Assembly (NCBI RefSeq): GCF_016827605.1
Contig: NZ_JAEPJQ010000002.1
Coordinates: forward strand, 310,001-374,000
From: Hyunsoonleella ulvae
GTDB taxonomy: Bacteria > Bacteroidota > Bacteroidia > Flavobacteriales > Flavobacteriaceae
Length of the DNA stretch: 64,000 nucleotides
Direction: 5' to 3'
In this document: positions 42,155 through 51,282 of the stretch, piece after piece
Position numbering within the stretch: position 1 is the first letter of the stretch
Layout of the letters: each line of letters begins with the position of its first letter
The notes under the pieces: generated by a model
The model's database searches: none
Told to the model about the DNA's origin: nothing
What the model saw: the letters and a program-made list of their open reading frames with translations, nothing else
Program-made: the position numbers and the translations under genes

Positions 42155-43189
42155 ATGAAAATGCTTAAAGTATTCACTATAATAACGTTACTGATTTTAC
42201 AAGTGTCTTGTAACTCTAAATCTGATAAAGAAAAAAACGATTTTGAGATAAAAACTAATGCAAAAAAAGGTAATATTTCAATAGATAACACTTTAGAATT
42301 ATCATTGAACAATAAAAAAAAGCATACTATAGATTCCGTTGTCTACAAATTAGATGGAAAAACAGTTACTGAAAACCTCAACTTAAAAGATCATAAATTA
42401 GGTAAATATCCTATTGAAGCCATAGTGTTTTTTAATGATGATGAGCAACAGACGGTGTCATCATCAGTTACTATTCTTAATAATGAGTCTCCAAAAATTT
42501 ACAAATTCAAGATTCTAAATGAATACCCCCATGATATCACTTCTTACACCCAAGGCTTGGAGTTTCATGATGGGAAATTGTATGAAAGCACAGGACAATA
42601 CAAAGAATCTAAATTACGTCAAGTAGATTACACTACAGGTAAAGTGATAAAAAATATAAACTTAGCTAATGAGTACTTTGGAGAGGGTTTAACTGTGATG
42701 CATGATAAAATATATCAGTTAACGTGGAAAAAAGGAATTGGTTTTGTTTACGATGTAAATACATTTGAGAAAACAGGAAGCTTTAAATATGGACAAAGTA
42801 AAGAGGGCTGGGGATTAACACATAACGAGACACATATTTACAAAAGTGACGGAAGTGAAGCTATATGGTTACTAGATCCGAAAACCCTTATAGAACAAGA
42901 AAAAATTCAAGTGTATACTAACAAAGGGAAAATTACTGACATTAATGAGATGGAATGGATTAATGGTAAAATTTATGCGAATCGTTACCAAAGAAATGGC
43001 GTAGCAATAATTAACCCTATAAATGGTGCAGTTGAGGGTGTCATTGATTTTACACCTTTGAAAAATATGGTAACTCAACACGAAAAACTAGACGTATTAA
43101 ACGGTATTGCATACAACCCAGAAACTAAAACTATTTTTGTTACTGGAAAGCGTTGGGATAAGTTATTTGAAATTGAAATTATAAAGTAA
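42155..43189 (+). CDS. Glutaminyl-peptide cyclotransferase lipoprotein
   Basis: This is a 344-residue lipoprotein with lipobox V-S-C19. After an N-terminal Ig-like stretch (about 30-115) comes the five-bladed propeller domain of plant/bacterial type glutaminyl cyclases, with the diagnostic H-D-I-T-S-Y-T-Q-G-L-E-F-H, L-Y-E-S-T-G and N-E-M-E-W-I-N-G blocks. It converts N-terminal Gln (Glu slowly) of secreted proteins to pyroglutamate in the periplasm or at the surface. It stands alone, with cydAB downstream. Confidence 0.92.
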   Translation: MKMLKVFTIITLLILQVSCNSKSDKEKNDFEIKTNAKKGNISIDNTLELSLNNKKKHTIDSVVYKLDGKTVTENLNLKDHKLGKYPIEAIVFFNDDEQQTVSSSVTILNNESPKIYKFKILNEYPHDITSYTQGLEFHDGKLYESTGQYKESKLRQVDYTTGKVIKNINLANEYFGEGLTVMHDKIYQLTWKKGIGFVYDVNTFEKTGSFKYGQSKEGWGLTHNETHIYKSDGSEAIWLLDPKTLIEQEKIQVYTNKGKITDINEMEWINGKIYANRYQRNGVAIINPINGAVEGVIDFTPLKNMVTQHEKLDVLNGIAYNPETKTIFVTGKRWDKLFEIEIIK

Positions 43190-43240
43190 AATTTTAACTA
43201 AAAATACACTCATTTTTATCCTGTTTTCAATAAAAGATTA

Positions 43241-43280
43241 AAGCTTTAAAACGTATCTTTGTGGTACTATTTTAAAGCTT
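43241..43280 (+). promoter_or_regulatory. cydA promoter with a flanking inverted repeat
   Basis: AAGCTTTAAAA (43241-43251) and TTTTAAAGCTT (43270-43280) form a perfect 11-bp inverted repeat around TATCTTTG (43254-43261), which matches the -7 box TAnnTTTG. It is a plausible operator for a redox regulator, or a leader hairpin. Confidence 0.5.
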
Positions 43281-43287
43281 GTTTTTT

Positions 43288-44592
43288 ATGGACAATCTTG
43301 ATGCCGCTAGACTTCAAATGGCATTTACTTTAATGTTTCACATTGTATTTGCATGTATAGGCATGGTAATGCCCTTTTTTATGATAATTGCGCATAGAAA
43401 ATGGCTAAAAACTAGAGACCCTATTTATTTAAAATTAACAAAATCGTGGCAAAAAGGTGTCGCGATTTTTTTTGTTACAGGAGCAGTTTCGGGAACCGCC
43501 CTGTCTTTCGAATTAGGGTTGCTTTGGCCTGAGTTTATGAAACATGCTGGCCCCATAATTGGCATGCCCTTTTCCTTAGAAGGTGCAGCTTTTTTTGTAG
43601 AAGCCATAGCACTTGGTTTTTATCTGTATGGTTGGGATAAAATTTCAGAAAAATTCCATTGGTTTACTGGTATTATTGTAGGTATATCTGGTGTTGCTTC
43701 TGGTATTCTTGTAGTTTCTGCGAACGGCTGGATGAATGCACCGTCTGGTTTTGATTTCGTTGATGGGAAATTTCTAAATATAGATCCAATACAAGCCCTA
43801 TTAAATCCTGCTTGGTTTACACAGGCTTTACATATGACACTTGCAGCCTTTACCGCTACAGGATTTGCGGTTGCTGGTGTGCATGCGTTTCAAATTTTAA
43901 AAAGCAGACAGGTTGAACTCCACAAGAGAGCGTTTAAAATAGCGATTACTTTTGCAGCCATAGCCGCTATTTTACAACCAATAAGTGGGGACCTTTCTGC
44001 TAAAGATATTGCCAAACGACAACCTGTAAAGCTAGCTGCAATGGAAGCACATTACGATACTACAAAAGGGGCACCACTCTACATTGGTGGTATTGTTGAT
44101 GATGAAAAACAAAACGTATCTTATAAAATTGAAGTTCCCAAAGCGTTATCCTTTTTAGCTTTTGGAGATTTTGATGCTGAAGTAAAGGGGTTAAATGATT
44201 TTCCTGAGAATGTGCGTCCCAATGTCCCAATTGTGCATTACGCTTTTCAAATCATGGTAGGTATTGGCACATTATTAATGGCAGTAGGAATTCTATTTTT
44301 TATTAGTTTGAAACGTAAATCTTGGTGGCAGAACAACAAATTTTGGCTATTATTTATTGTTTTAGCTCCTATGGGATTTATAGCATTAGAAGCAGGTTGG
44401 GTAGTAACTGAGGTTGGTAGGCAACCTTGGATTATTCATAATATCATGAGAACAAAAGATGCGGTTACCCCTATGCCAGGAATGGTATTTAGTTTTTACA
44501 TGTATGTTATACTCTACAGCATTTTGGCAATAGCTGTAACTTGGTTAATGGCAAGACAAATTAAATCTTTAAACAACACAAAAGTAGCGTAA
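43288..44592 (+). CDS. cydA: Cytochrome bd oxidase subunit I
   Basis: This is the haem-bearing subunit of the quinol oxidase that reduces O2 at low oxygen, about 434 residues from the ATG at 43288 (an upstream TTG is less likely). Polytopic helices carry H18, a haem b595-type ligand, in LMFHIVFACIGM, the later HMTLAAFTATGF histidine, and the GRQPWIIHNIMRT motif. The Q-loop is short, as in Bacteroidota. It is followed one base later by cydB. Confidence 0.95.
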   Translation: MDNLDAARLQMAFTLMFHIVFACIGMVMPFFMIIAHRKWLKTRDPIYLKLTKSWQKGVAIFFVTGAVSGTALSFELGLLWPEFMKHAGPIIGMPFSLEGAAFFVEAIALGFYLYGWDKISEKFHWFTGIIVGISGVASGILVVSANGWMNAPSGFDFVDGKFLNIDPIQALLNPAWFTQALHMTLAAFTATGFAVAGVHAFQILKSRQVELHKRAFKIAITFAAIAAILQPISGDLSAKDIAKRQPVKLAAMEAHYDTTKGAPLYIGGIVDDEKQNVSYKIEVPKALSFLAFGDFDAEVKGLNDFPENVRPNVPIVHYAFQIMVGIGTLLMAVGILFFISLKRKSWWQNNKFWLLFIVLAPMGFIALEAGWVVTEVGRQPWIIHNIMRTKDAVTPMPGMVFSFYMYVILYSILAIAVTWLMARQIKSLNNTKVA

Positions 44593-44593
44593 C

Positions 44594-45613
44594 ATGATAT
44601 ATGTAGTTTTATCATTTTTAATGGTGTCTTTATTGCTTTATGTGTTGCTCGCTGGTGCAGACTTTGGTGCGGGTATTATTGAGCTATTTTCATCGAAACA
44701 AAATCGATCAGACACTAAAAAGAAAGTATACCGCGTTATAGGCCCCGTTTGGGAAGCAAACCATATATGGATTATCATTATTGTAGTAATCCTTTGGGTA
44801 GGATTTCCAGATTTTTATCATGTTATAACGGTGTATCTGCATATTCCATTAACATTAGTGCTCCTGGGAATTACATTAAGAGGGGTGTCCTTTGTTTTTA
44901 GACATTATGATGCTTTTAAGGATAAATCTCAAATTTTATACGATTGGATGTTTAGGCTCTCCAGTTTAATTACTCCAATATTTTTAGGAATGACATTTGG
45001 TAGCATGATTTCTGGTAAAATCCTATTACATCCTGAAAGTACCGATTCGTTTTATACAACTTTTATAACGCCATGGTTAAATGTATTTTCGCTTCTTGTT
45101 GGGTTGTTTTTCGCTGCATTATGTACATTTTTGGCGTCGGTACTTTTAATTGGCGAATCTGACAAAAACGAACGTAAACGCTATGTTCTAAAAGCAAGGA
45201 TCGCCAATATAATCGTAATTCTTATAGGATTTTTGGTTCTATGCTTTGGATTCTTTAATGATATAAAGTTTATTACCAACTTTATTAAAAACCCTTATGC
45301 TATTGGCCTAGTAGGGCTATCCGCTTTGCTTATCTTTCCATTAACCTACAGTATAAAAAAAGCAACTAGAATTAAAAGTAGGTTTCTTGTAGGAATACAG
45401 GTAGTGCTAATCTTATTAGCTGCAATAGTTGCCCATTACCCAAACTTATTAATTGCATCTGATGGCACCGTAAATCTTATAGAAACAGCATCAACACCTA
45501 AAGTTATTCAAGTTTTAGGCATTTCTTTAATTATTGGAGGTGCCATAATACTTCCAGGGTTATTTCATCTTATGAAATCTTTTAAAATGATTAAAATATT
45601 GGAGAAGTCGTAA
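44594..45613 (+). CDS. cydB: Cytochrome bd oxidase subunit II
   Basis: This 339-residue partner of CydA has eight to nine helices. The N-terminal A-G-A-D-F-G-A-G-I-I-E motif and PVWEANHIWII loop are family hallmarks. It carries no haem but stabilises subunit I. The gene begins one base after cydA and converges on the DUF5777 gene with 11 bp between stops. Confidence 0.95.
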   Translation: MIYVVLSFLMVSLLLYVLLAGADFGAGIIELFSSKQNRSDTKKKVYRVIGPVWEANHIWIIIIVVILWVGFPDFYHVITVYLHIPLTLVLLGITLRGVSFVFRHYDAFKDKSQILYDWMFRLSSLITPIFLGMTFGSMISGKILLHPESTDSFYTTFITPWLNVFSLLVGLFFAALCTFLASVLLIGESDKNERKRYVLKARIANIIVILIGFLVLCFGFFNDIKFITNFIKNPYAIGLVGLSALLIFPLTYSIKKATRIKSRFLVGIQVVLILLAAIVAHYPNLLIASDGTVNLIETASTPKVIQVLGISLIIGGAIILPGLFHLMKSFKMIKILEKS

Positions 45614-45624
45614 GCAACTGGATA

Positions 45625-46521
45625 TCAACGTTTCAATCTATTTTTAAAGTGAATCGTATACGTGAAATTAAATCCGAAATTTAAATTAGGGTTTTTAAAA
45701 TTGAAGTTATTTCTGGTTTGTGTAATATAAGCATCGTCTACCATACTTACGGCATTAGTAAGCATAAACTGTAACATCACATCACTAAGTTCCCAATTAA
45801 CGCCTAATGAGAATGGTCCATAAGTATCAAAAGATGTAATAGGGTTTGCTACATAATAATATTCTGAAACTAAAGAAATATGACCTCCTAACTTATATCT
45901 CCCACCAAAGCCAATTGCGAAATGATTTTGCGGATCTGCTTCATTAAAAACTATACCTCTATGTATAAATGTTGGAGATATTTGCAGAGAAAAATCTGGA
46001 GTTATCTTTTTAGCTATTAGCGCTTGGGATGTAAATGAAAGTCTTTTAGATGTCTTGTTTCCAGGACTCGAGTACGGTAATATTTCACTAAACTGGCTTA
46101 CGCTTTGTAATAAAGATATTGTAATTGGCGATCCTTGACCTGCCGTACCTTGTCTTACTAGTTTGTACTTTAAAAAACCATCAAACCGTTCATCAAAAGT
46201 ACTACCTCCTATTCCTAATAAAAGCCTGTCAGAAACTCCATATTCTAATGCAAATCTGGTATTTATACGATCCACAAAAAAGCTTTGAGAACGCTCTTCT
46301 GGTGTATTCCAAAACCTATTGGATATAAAAACATCTAGGGTTCCATTTTTTCGTGTTTGTACAGATTGCCCATAAGTAATCCTAGAAAATTTAAATGTAG
46401 CTTCAGTAAATCTTAAGGTATCTTTATGCTCTTTGTCTAAAATATCAAGTAAATCCTGACCGCTAACAAACGTTACAGCAAACATAAAGCCTGTAAAACA
46501 CAGTATTTTTTTAATTCTCAT
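45625..46521 (-). CDS. DUF5777 family beta-barrel protein, copy 1
   Basis: This is an outer-membrane-like protein of about 298 residues from the ATG at 46521 (signal peptide cut near FVSGQ). Strands alternate in the barrel pattern, with S-Q-A-L-I-A-K-K-I-T-P-D-F-S-L and A-I-G-F-G-G-R-Y-K-L matched by the paralogue at 49086. The DUF5777 family has no known function; neighbours are YceI and OB-fold proteins. The start overlaps the YceI stop by 11 bp. Confidence 0.75.
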   Translation of the reverse strand: MRIKKILCFTGFMFAVTFVSGQDLLDILDKEHKDTLRFTEATFKFSRITYGQSVQTRKNGTLDVFISNRFWNTPEERSQSFFVDRINTRFALEYGVSDRLLLGIGGSTFDERFDGFLKYKLVRQGTAGQGSPITISLLQSVSQFSEILPYSSPGNKTSKRLSFTSQALIAKKITPDFSLQISPTFIHRGIVFNEADPQNHFAIGFGGRYKLGGHISLVSEYYYVANPITSFDTYGPFSLGVNWELSDVMLQFMLTNAVSMVDDAYITQTRNNFNFKNPNLNFGFNFTYTIHFKNRLKR

Positions 46522-47053
46522 AAGCTTCATACGCAAACTTAAAATCAACATTAATTATTTTGGCGATGTTTCCTCTTAAAAGCGGAGGAATTTTTATGTT
46601 GTAATCCTCCACTACAGCTTCAAAAGCCCCATGAATTACAAACATGTTATTCTGTTTCTCTATCTTAACTTTTATCTCTAACGTCTTGGTAACCCCATGC
46701 ATTGCAAAATCACCTTTTATCATTCGTGTTTGTACACCTTCAAGATTAGGATCAAAATCAATAATCTTACCCTCAAAAGTCGCTTTTGGATAAATATCAG
46801 ATTCAATATAACTTTCATTAAAATGCTCTCGCATTAAGGCTTTTTCAAATACAAAAGCATTCATTAATATACTTACTGCAATCTTATTAGTTTGCAAATC
46901 CACTATGCTCAACACCTGATTATTTTCTGCCTTAATATTTTCAACAGGGGTATAAGAAAAGAAAGAGACATTGCCCTGCCTAGCAATGATTTTTTTAGAT
47001 GCTTTCTGTACCGTTAGAAAGGATAGGATGACGATAAGAATAAATTTATGCAT
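46511..47053 (-). CDS. YceI family periplasmic protein, copy 1
   Basis: This 180-residue lipocalin-like protein of the YceI group, whose characterised members bind polyisoprenoids, has a signal peptide (about 1-18) and the block R-E-H-F-N-E-S-Y-I-E-S-D-I-Y-P-K-A-T-F. A G-D-F-A-M-H-G-V-T-K strand follows, the region where YceI members carry their most conserved motif. A paralogue lies at 50330. It may carry a quinone or lipid for the adjoining electron-transfer proteins, which is inference. Confidence 0.85.
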   Translation of the reverse strand: MHKFILIVILSFLTVQKASKKIIARQGNVSFFSYTPVENIKAENNQVLSIVDLQTNKIAVSILMNAFVFEKALMREHFNESYIESDIYPKATFEGKIIDFDPNLEGVQTRMIKGDFAMHGVTKTLEIKVKIEKQNNMFVIHGAFEAVVEDYNIKIPPLLRGNIAKIINVDFKFAYEAYEN

Positions 47054-47056
47054 AAA

Positions 47057-47482
47057 CTATTCTGAAATTATACAATTTAAAAAAATGGCATCTTCAAGAA
47101 TACCTTTAAAAACACCTTTTAGCCTAATAGTATCGTTAGTAGTTACTTTTGCAACTTTTTCGGTTTGATTGTTTTTCATATCACAAATTACATATGCATT
47201 TTCTTTTCCATCTATGCCTAACAAAATAGTGGTTCGGTTATTTAAGTAACTTATTTTTTTCACTATGCCTTCAACTTCAATAATCTGCTCTGCTTGTAAT
47301 AGATTTTTATCTTCATTTTGAATAAAATCTATAACTGTTTGCGCATCAAATTTATGAACTGCTTCTTTTTGGGAAATATCTATTGCATCTGGTTTATCCC
47401 AAACAAAATACTTTGCTACAAAAAACACAAGTATCAATATAGCCGCAAGCAACCCTGTATTTAAAATTGATGTTCTCTTCAA
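47057..47482 (-). CDS. OB-fold (tRNA_anti-like) membrane-anchored protein, copy 1
   Basis: This 141-residue protein has one membrane helix (about 9-27) and a small OB-fold domain with I-E-V-E-G-I-V-K-K-I and T-I-R-L-K-G-V-F-K-G strands. It matches the tRNA_anti-like family; the name does not imply nucleic-acid binding. It starts at a TTG, as no in-frame ATG precedes it. A paralogue lies at 49941, again beside YceI and DUF5777. Confidence 0.72.
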   Translation of the reverse strand: MKRTSILNTGLLAAILILVFFVAKYFVWDKPDAIDISQKEAVHKFDAQTVIDFIQNEDKNLLQAEQIIEVEGIVKKISYLNNRTTILLGIDGKENAYVICDMKNNQTEKVAKVTTNDTIRLKGVFKGILEDAIFLNCIISE

Positions 47483-47524
47483 AACCTTACCTATGAAACT
47501 TAAACTTTCTTTTTACAAAGATTA

Positions 47525-47549
47525 AACCTAGGGCATTACACCCCAGGTT
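47525..47549 (-). terminator. Hairpin between OB-fold and cupredoxin genes
   Basis: The stem AACCT-A-GGG/CCC-C-AGGTT (47525-47533, 47541-47549) has a single mismatch and lies in the 97-bp gap. It is a possible attenuator within the operon; the T run is weak. Confidence 0.45.
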
Positions 47550-47579
47550 CAAAACTACTAAAAATTAAACTTCCCTTTC

Positions 47580-48758
47580 TCAATCAACTATATTAAAAGT
47601 ACCTTTCATGGATGCATGATGCTGGCATATATAAAACAATGTATCTGGAGCATTTGCTGGTACTGTAAAAGTTACTGTACCTTGGGTTGCCCCATTATTG
47701 GTTACACCGTCATTAAATCCATCTCCTGTTCCTGTAGTTTGAGCGATTTTTATAAGAAATGGGTGTCCAGGAGCATCTATTACAAACTCGTAAGTTTCTC
47801 CTCTTTTTAGTGTAATATTAGGGTTTGAAGTATTGTTTAACCCTTCTCCACTAAACAAATATGCTGTTGCCCCTTGATTGCCAACTGTATAAGTTATTGC
47901 ACTTGGAGCTTGTACCGTTGGTGCCTCATTAATATTTTGGTTCACAATTGGCCATACACCGGCTGCAGGAAAGCCTACGCCGTAGTTATCCCCTCTTTGG
48001 ATATCCTTTCCAAAATAGTACAATGGCCAGCCTTTGTAGGTAATTTGGGTTCTTCCAAAAACATTTATACTTCCAAAATCTGAATCGGATAAAACACTAG
48101 GTATGTTTGACAAGGTAGCTTCAAAAATTGGCCATACACCATTATTTGAAAAATCATCCTTCGTAAAATTATTAACTCCCTTTGTATCATTTGTAAAACT
48201 ATAAAGGGAGTTTCCTTCAGCATCAACCATATAAAAGGTTTCCTCTTCTCCTTCAGTATAATTACTAGTAAGATTGGTTTCATTTCCATCTTTATCCCTA
48301 CCTAATAATTGGGCACTTACCATCATTACCGTGTAATCTGGTTTTGCAACGTACCATACACCTCCTACACCATCTCCATTAATATTACCTGCCGAAGTAT
48401 CATTTGCATATGTGTACAAAGGCCAGCCTTTAAAGGTGGTTTGTTTACTCCCATCTGCTCTTGTAATTGTACCAAAATCTGAAGTATTTAAGCCTGTGTC
48501 CAAGGTTAATTCGGCAGCAAAATAAGCTGGCCAACTAGACTGACAACCGCCGCTACAATTGGATATAGATTTACTGTCCTTAGAAAAGAAATACAATGTA
48601 AAACCTTCGGATGTGGTTAATATATTGCCAAAAGTTGCACTATTCTTTAACTGAATAGCGTTATTCTGTACTGGGGGTATTGTAGTATCATCGTCGTTAT
48701 CGTTACTACAACTGGTTACCATTAAAAGTGTGACTAGAATTAAAAATAAATGTTTCAT
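47580..48758 (-). CDS. Lipoprotein with PF03640-type repeats and a cupredoxin tail
   Basis: This is a 392-residue lipoprotein (lipobox V-T-S-C-S). Three to four repeats of the 'secreted repeat' type (W-P-L-Y-T-Y-A-N-D and W-P-L-Y-Y-F-G-K-D blocks) are followed by a C-terminal domain of about 100 residues with G-H-P-F and Y-I-C-Q-H-H-A-S-M-K, fitting the His-Cys-His-Met ligand set of a blue copper (cupredoxin) centre. It may bind copper and take part in electron transfer with the neighbouring cytochrome. The fusion of these two domains is noteworthy. Confidence 0.78.
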   Translation of the reverse strand: MKHLFLILVTLLMVTSCSNDNDDDTTIPPVQNNAIQLKNSATFGNILTTSEGFTLYFFSKDSKSISNCSGGCQSSWPAYFAAELTLDTGLNTSDFGTITRADGSKQTTFKGWPLYTYANDTSAGNINGDGVGGVWYVAKPDYTVMMVSAQLLGRDKDGNETNLTSNYTEGEEETFYMVDAEGNSLYSFTNDTKGVNNFTKDDFSNNGVWPIFEATLSNIPSVLSDSDFGSINVFGRTQITYKGWPLYYFGKDIQRGDNYGVGFPAAGVWPIVNQNINEAPTVQAPSAITYTVGNQGATAYLFSGEGLNNTSNPNITLKRGETYEFVIDAPGHPFLIKIAQTTGTGDGFNDGVTNNGATQGTVTFTVPANAPDTLFYICQHHASMKGTFNIVD

Positions 48759-48802
48759 GATATTTGAATGTATTTAAATGATTATTTGTGATTTTTATTA
48801 AT

Positions 48803-49075
48803 TTACTTTGAGCTTTTAATACAGCTGCATTTGGGTAATATTGAATTGCCTTCTAAAATTTGATCTCCTTCTGGTGGGTACCCCAATGCCACAAGCGTAT
48901 TTAAAACTTCTGAAATTTGATGTGCCCGATTAAAGTTGAATACCACAAGGGAATCTGCTGGAAACAACCTTACGTTTTTTACATCTTTTACTTCCATAAT
49001 TTTCTTCTTAACTGGTGCTATACAATTCGAACAGAACGGATTTTGAACAATTACTCTTGCTAAACTTGTTGTCAT
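48803..49075 (-). CDS. Small HMA-like protein with CxxC
   Basis: This is a ~90-residue protein from the ATG at 49075, with the N-terminal strand T-T-S-L-A-R-V-I-V and the motif F-C-S-N-C-I-A-P-V-K-K-K-I, a heavy-metal-associated (ferredoxin-fold) signature. The C-terminus has a second pair C-S-C. It lacks a signal peptide in this form. It may move copper or another metal. It lies 10 bp from the DUF5777 stop, in the same operon as the cupredoxin lipoprotein. Confidence 0.7.
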   Translation of the reverse strand: MTTSLARVIVQNPFCSNCIAPVKKKIMEVKDVKNVRLFPADSLVVFNFNRAHQISEVLNTLVALGYPPEGDQILEGNSILPKCSCIKSSK

Positions 49076-49085
49076 AATTACCGTT

Positions 49086-49934
49086 TTAAAAGATTCTTGA
49101 AAGGTTAAATCCAAAGAAGATATTTCCATCTGTCCAATCTCCAGTGGCTTGCCCTAAGAATGTGTTTACATTCATAGGTTGCGCGTTCGTGAAATGCAAT
49201 TGGAATACATGACCTCCTGTTTCAAGATCAAACCCTATAGATAATGGATTTTTAAATGGCGAATTAGATGCTCTGTTTAGGTGTAAACCATAATCGAAAT
49301 TGATAGACCAACGTTTACTTAATTTATGTCTACCACCAAAACCTAGTGCATATTGCGTATTGGTTTGGGCATCAAAAGCCACTAAATTATCGTGAAATAG
49401 TGTAGGTATGATTTCTAACGAAAAATCCTTACTAAACTTTCTTGAAATTAATGCCTGCACTGCATAGCTTAACCTATGTTTAAATTCGAGCCCTGGTAGC
49501 TCTTCTTTATCTAATACTGTATTGATTAAAAGACTATTAAACAATACCACTGTGAAAGGCATTCCATTAGACTTTTGCCGTAGCAAACGTAATTTTAAAG
49601 AGGTTTCATAGGTTTTCTGAAATGAACTTCTAGATACGCCAATATTTATACCATCTGAGATTCCATAAATAAAGTTAAGTCGCGTTACCGCTTGATCCAA
49701 TCCAAAAAAGTCTTTAATTCCCGTTTCTATAGAACCAAACCTGTGCGATACTACAAAGTAAAGTTCCTTTTGTGATACCATTTTGGTAGATTCAAAATTT
49801 ACGATTTTTAAACCCTTAAACGCTGCGGATGCATAATTATCGTCTGTGTTTTGAGTGTCTATCTCTTCCAATAGGTCTTCTTGTGCATTTACACAAAGGG
49901 ATGCTAGACATAAGATGTATACTAGTTTTTTCAT
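49086..49934 (-). CDS. DUF5777 family beta-barrel protein, copy 2
   Basis: This 282-residue barrel protein with a signal peptide shares V-Q-A-L-I-S-R-K-F-S-K-D-F-S-L and A-L-G-F-G-G-R-H-K-L with the paralogue at 45625. It lies between the OB-fold gene (6 bp) and the HMA-like gene. The function is unknown. Confidence 0.78.
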   Translation of the reverse strand: MKKLVYILCLASLCVNAQEDLLEEIDTQNTDDNYASAAFKGLKIVNFESTKMVSQKELYFVVSHRFGSIETGIKDFFGLDQAVTRLNFIYGISDGINIGVSRSSFQKTYETSLKLRLLRQKSNGMPFTVVLFNSLLINTVLDKEELPGLEFKHRLSYAVQALISRKFSKDFSLEIIPTLFHDNLVAFDAQTNTQYALGFGGRHKLSKRWSINFDYGLHLNRASNSPFKNPLSIGFDLETGGHVFQLHFTNAQPMNVNTFLGQATGDWTDGNIFFGFNLSRIF

Positions 49935-49940
49935 TTTGGT

Positions 49941-50333
49941 TTATTGATTAGTTATTGTTGCTTGGTCTATTTTTACTACTTCTAGCAAGTCATCGTACCC
50001 AACACATCTGCCCTTTATACTTAAGGTAGCTTCAGGTTTTAAAATGCTTAAATCTGTATTTACAAAGTCGACTTGGATAACATCATTAATGACTATTGAG
50101 TTTTGTTCTATTGATGTTATTACTCCTTCTGTTTGGATGACCTTATCTATAAATTGACCTGAAACAGAATCGGTGCGCATTACATTTTTTAGGTCATTAG
50201 AACTCAAAGTATAATCGACTTCTTCTGAAGCAATATCTCTATGTTCTTTATACATGTAGTCATAAATTAAACAACCTGCTATACCAAAAATTAGTAGTGC
50301 TACTGTGATGATGTAAGTAACCTGCTTTTTCAT
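49941..50333 (-). CDS. OB-fold (tRNA_anti-like) lipid- or membrane-anchored protein, copy 2
   Basis: This 130-residue protein has an N-terminal hydrophobic segment ending I-A-G-C (lipobox-like) and an OB domain with Q-T-E-G-V-I-T-S-I and L-S-I-K-G-R-C-V-G-Y-D-D. It is paralogous to 47057-47482. The start overlaps the YceI stop as ATGA. Confidence 0.72.
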   Translation of the reverse strand: MKKQVTYIITVALLIFGIAGCLIYDYMYKEHRDIASEEVDYTLSSNDLKNVMRTDSVSGQFIDKVIQTEGVITSIEQNSIVINDVIQVDFVNTDLSILKPEATLSIKGRCVGYDDLLEVVKIDQATITNQ

Positions 50334-50899
50334 TTTTTAATCAATTTAAAATCAAGATTTACATTAACGACTTTAGCAATTTTGTTGCGTACAATTTTTG
50401 GGATCTCTATACCAAAATCAGCGGGTGTAACACTAAAAGCTCCTGTTAAGGATATAATGTCATTCACTTTTTGGATGGTCAACATCGTTTCAATCTCTTT
50501 TTGCTTTCCATGTAATTCCAAAACACCTTTTACTTTTACCTGTGCTGTTGTGCTACCAAGATTTTCTTGAGTATTAAAATCAATTAACTTTCCTCTAAAA
50601 ATGGCTTTAGGATAGGTGCCCGACTCTATGTAGTTCTCATTAAAATGTTCTTCCATCAAAGAATTTTTAAATCGAAACCCTTTTATTAAAGCCAATGCAG
50701 CAATTTCGTTAGTTGTGATATTATATATGGCGGTGGTAGATGTGTTGGTGGCTTTTACTTCTTCAAATAGTTTTTCTGAAGCTTCAAAAACTATAGTTCC
50801 GTTTTTATCTATATATTTCTCTTGTCCGTAACCTATAGCGAACATTAAAAAACATACACTACTAAGTATTAGATGGTTTATGTTTTGGTATACTATCAT
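50330..50899 (-). CDS. YceI family periplasmic protein, copy 2
   Basis: This YceI lipocalin-like protein of ~189 residues starts at the ATG at 50899; a longer frame to 50947 would overlap the cytochrome gene and is not preferred. The block E-E-H-F-N-E-N-Y-I-E-S-G-T-Y-P-K-A-I-F mirrors copy 1 at 46511. It has a signal peptide and is periplasmic. Confidence 0.85.
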   Translation of the reverse strand: MIVYQNINHLILSSVCFLMFAIGYGQEKYIDKNGTIVFEASEKLFEEVKATNTSTTAIYNITTNEIAALALIKGFRFKNSLMEEHFNENYIESGTYPKAIFRGKLIDFNTQENLGSTTAQVKVKGVLELHGKQKEIETMLTIQKVNDIISLTGAFSVTPADFGIEIPKIVRNKIAKVVNVNLDFKLIKK

Positions 50900-50916
50900 G
50901 TTATATTGTTTTGTTA

Positions 50917-51282
50917 TTAATTTTCTTCTAGTCCGTCCTCTATCCATTGTTCCACCAAATCGATAGTAGCTTGGGGTAATCTTCCCGATGGAGGCATAGC
51001 TCTGGGCTCACCTGTTTGTCTACTCATGGCTCTTAATAATTGTCCATTATTAGCTCTTGAGAATACTTGATCAAAGTTTGCTAAAGGAAAAGGTGCTCCA
51101 TTTTGAGGTGGATCTGAATGGCATCCCACACAATTGTTATTTATAATGGATTGAATTGTGTTTGTATACGTGACAGATTCTGTTGGATTTTGATCTTCAA
51201 TGAGATCGTTTTGGCTATCGTTACTACATCCAATGAGTAGTAGTAGCGATAAAGACAAAAATGAAAGACTAATTGATTTCAT
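50917..51282 (-). CDS. Mono-haem c-type cytochrome lipoprotein
   Basis: This 121-residue lipoprotein has lipobox I-G-C near residue 19. A single haem-binding C-V-G-C-H occurs near residue 55, with a distal Met in R-A-M-P-P-S-G-R-L-P. The fold is that of small cytochrome c (planctomycete/flavobacterial type) attached to the membrane. It heads the minus-strand operon that runs down to the copy-1 DUF5777 gene; an electron-carrier role is likely. Confidence 0.9.
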   Translation of the reverse strand: MKSISLSFLSLSLLLLIGCSNDSQNDLIEDQNPTESVTYTNTIQSIINNNCVGCHSDPPQNGAPFPLANFDQVFSRANNGQLLRAMSRQTGEPRAMPPSGRLPQATIDLVEQWIEDGLEEN

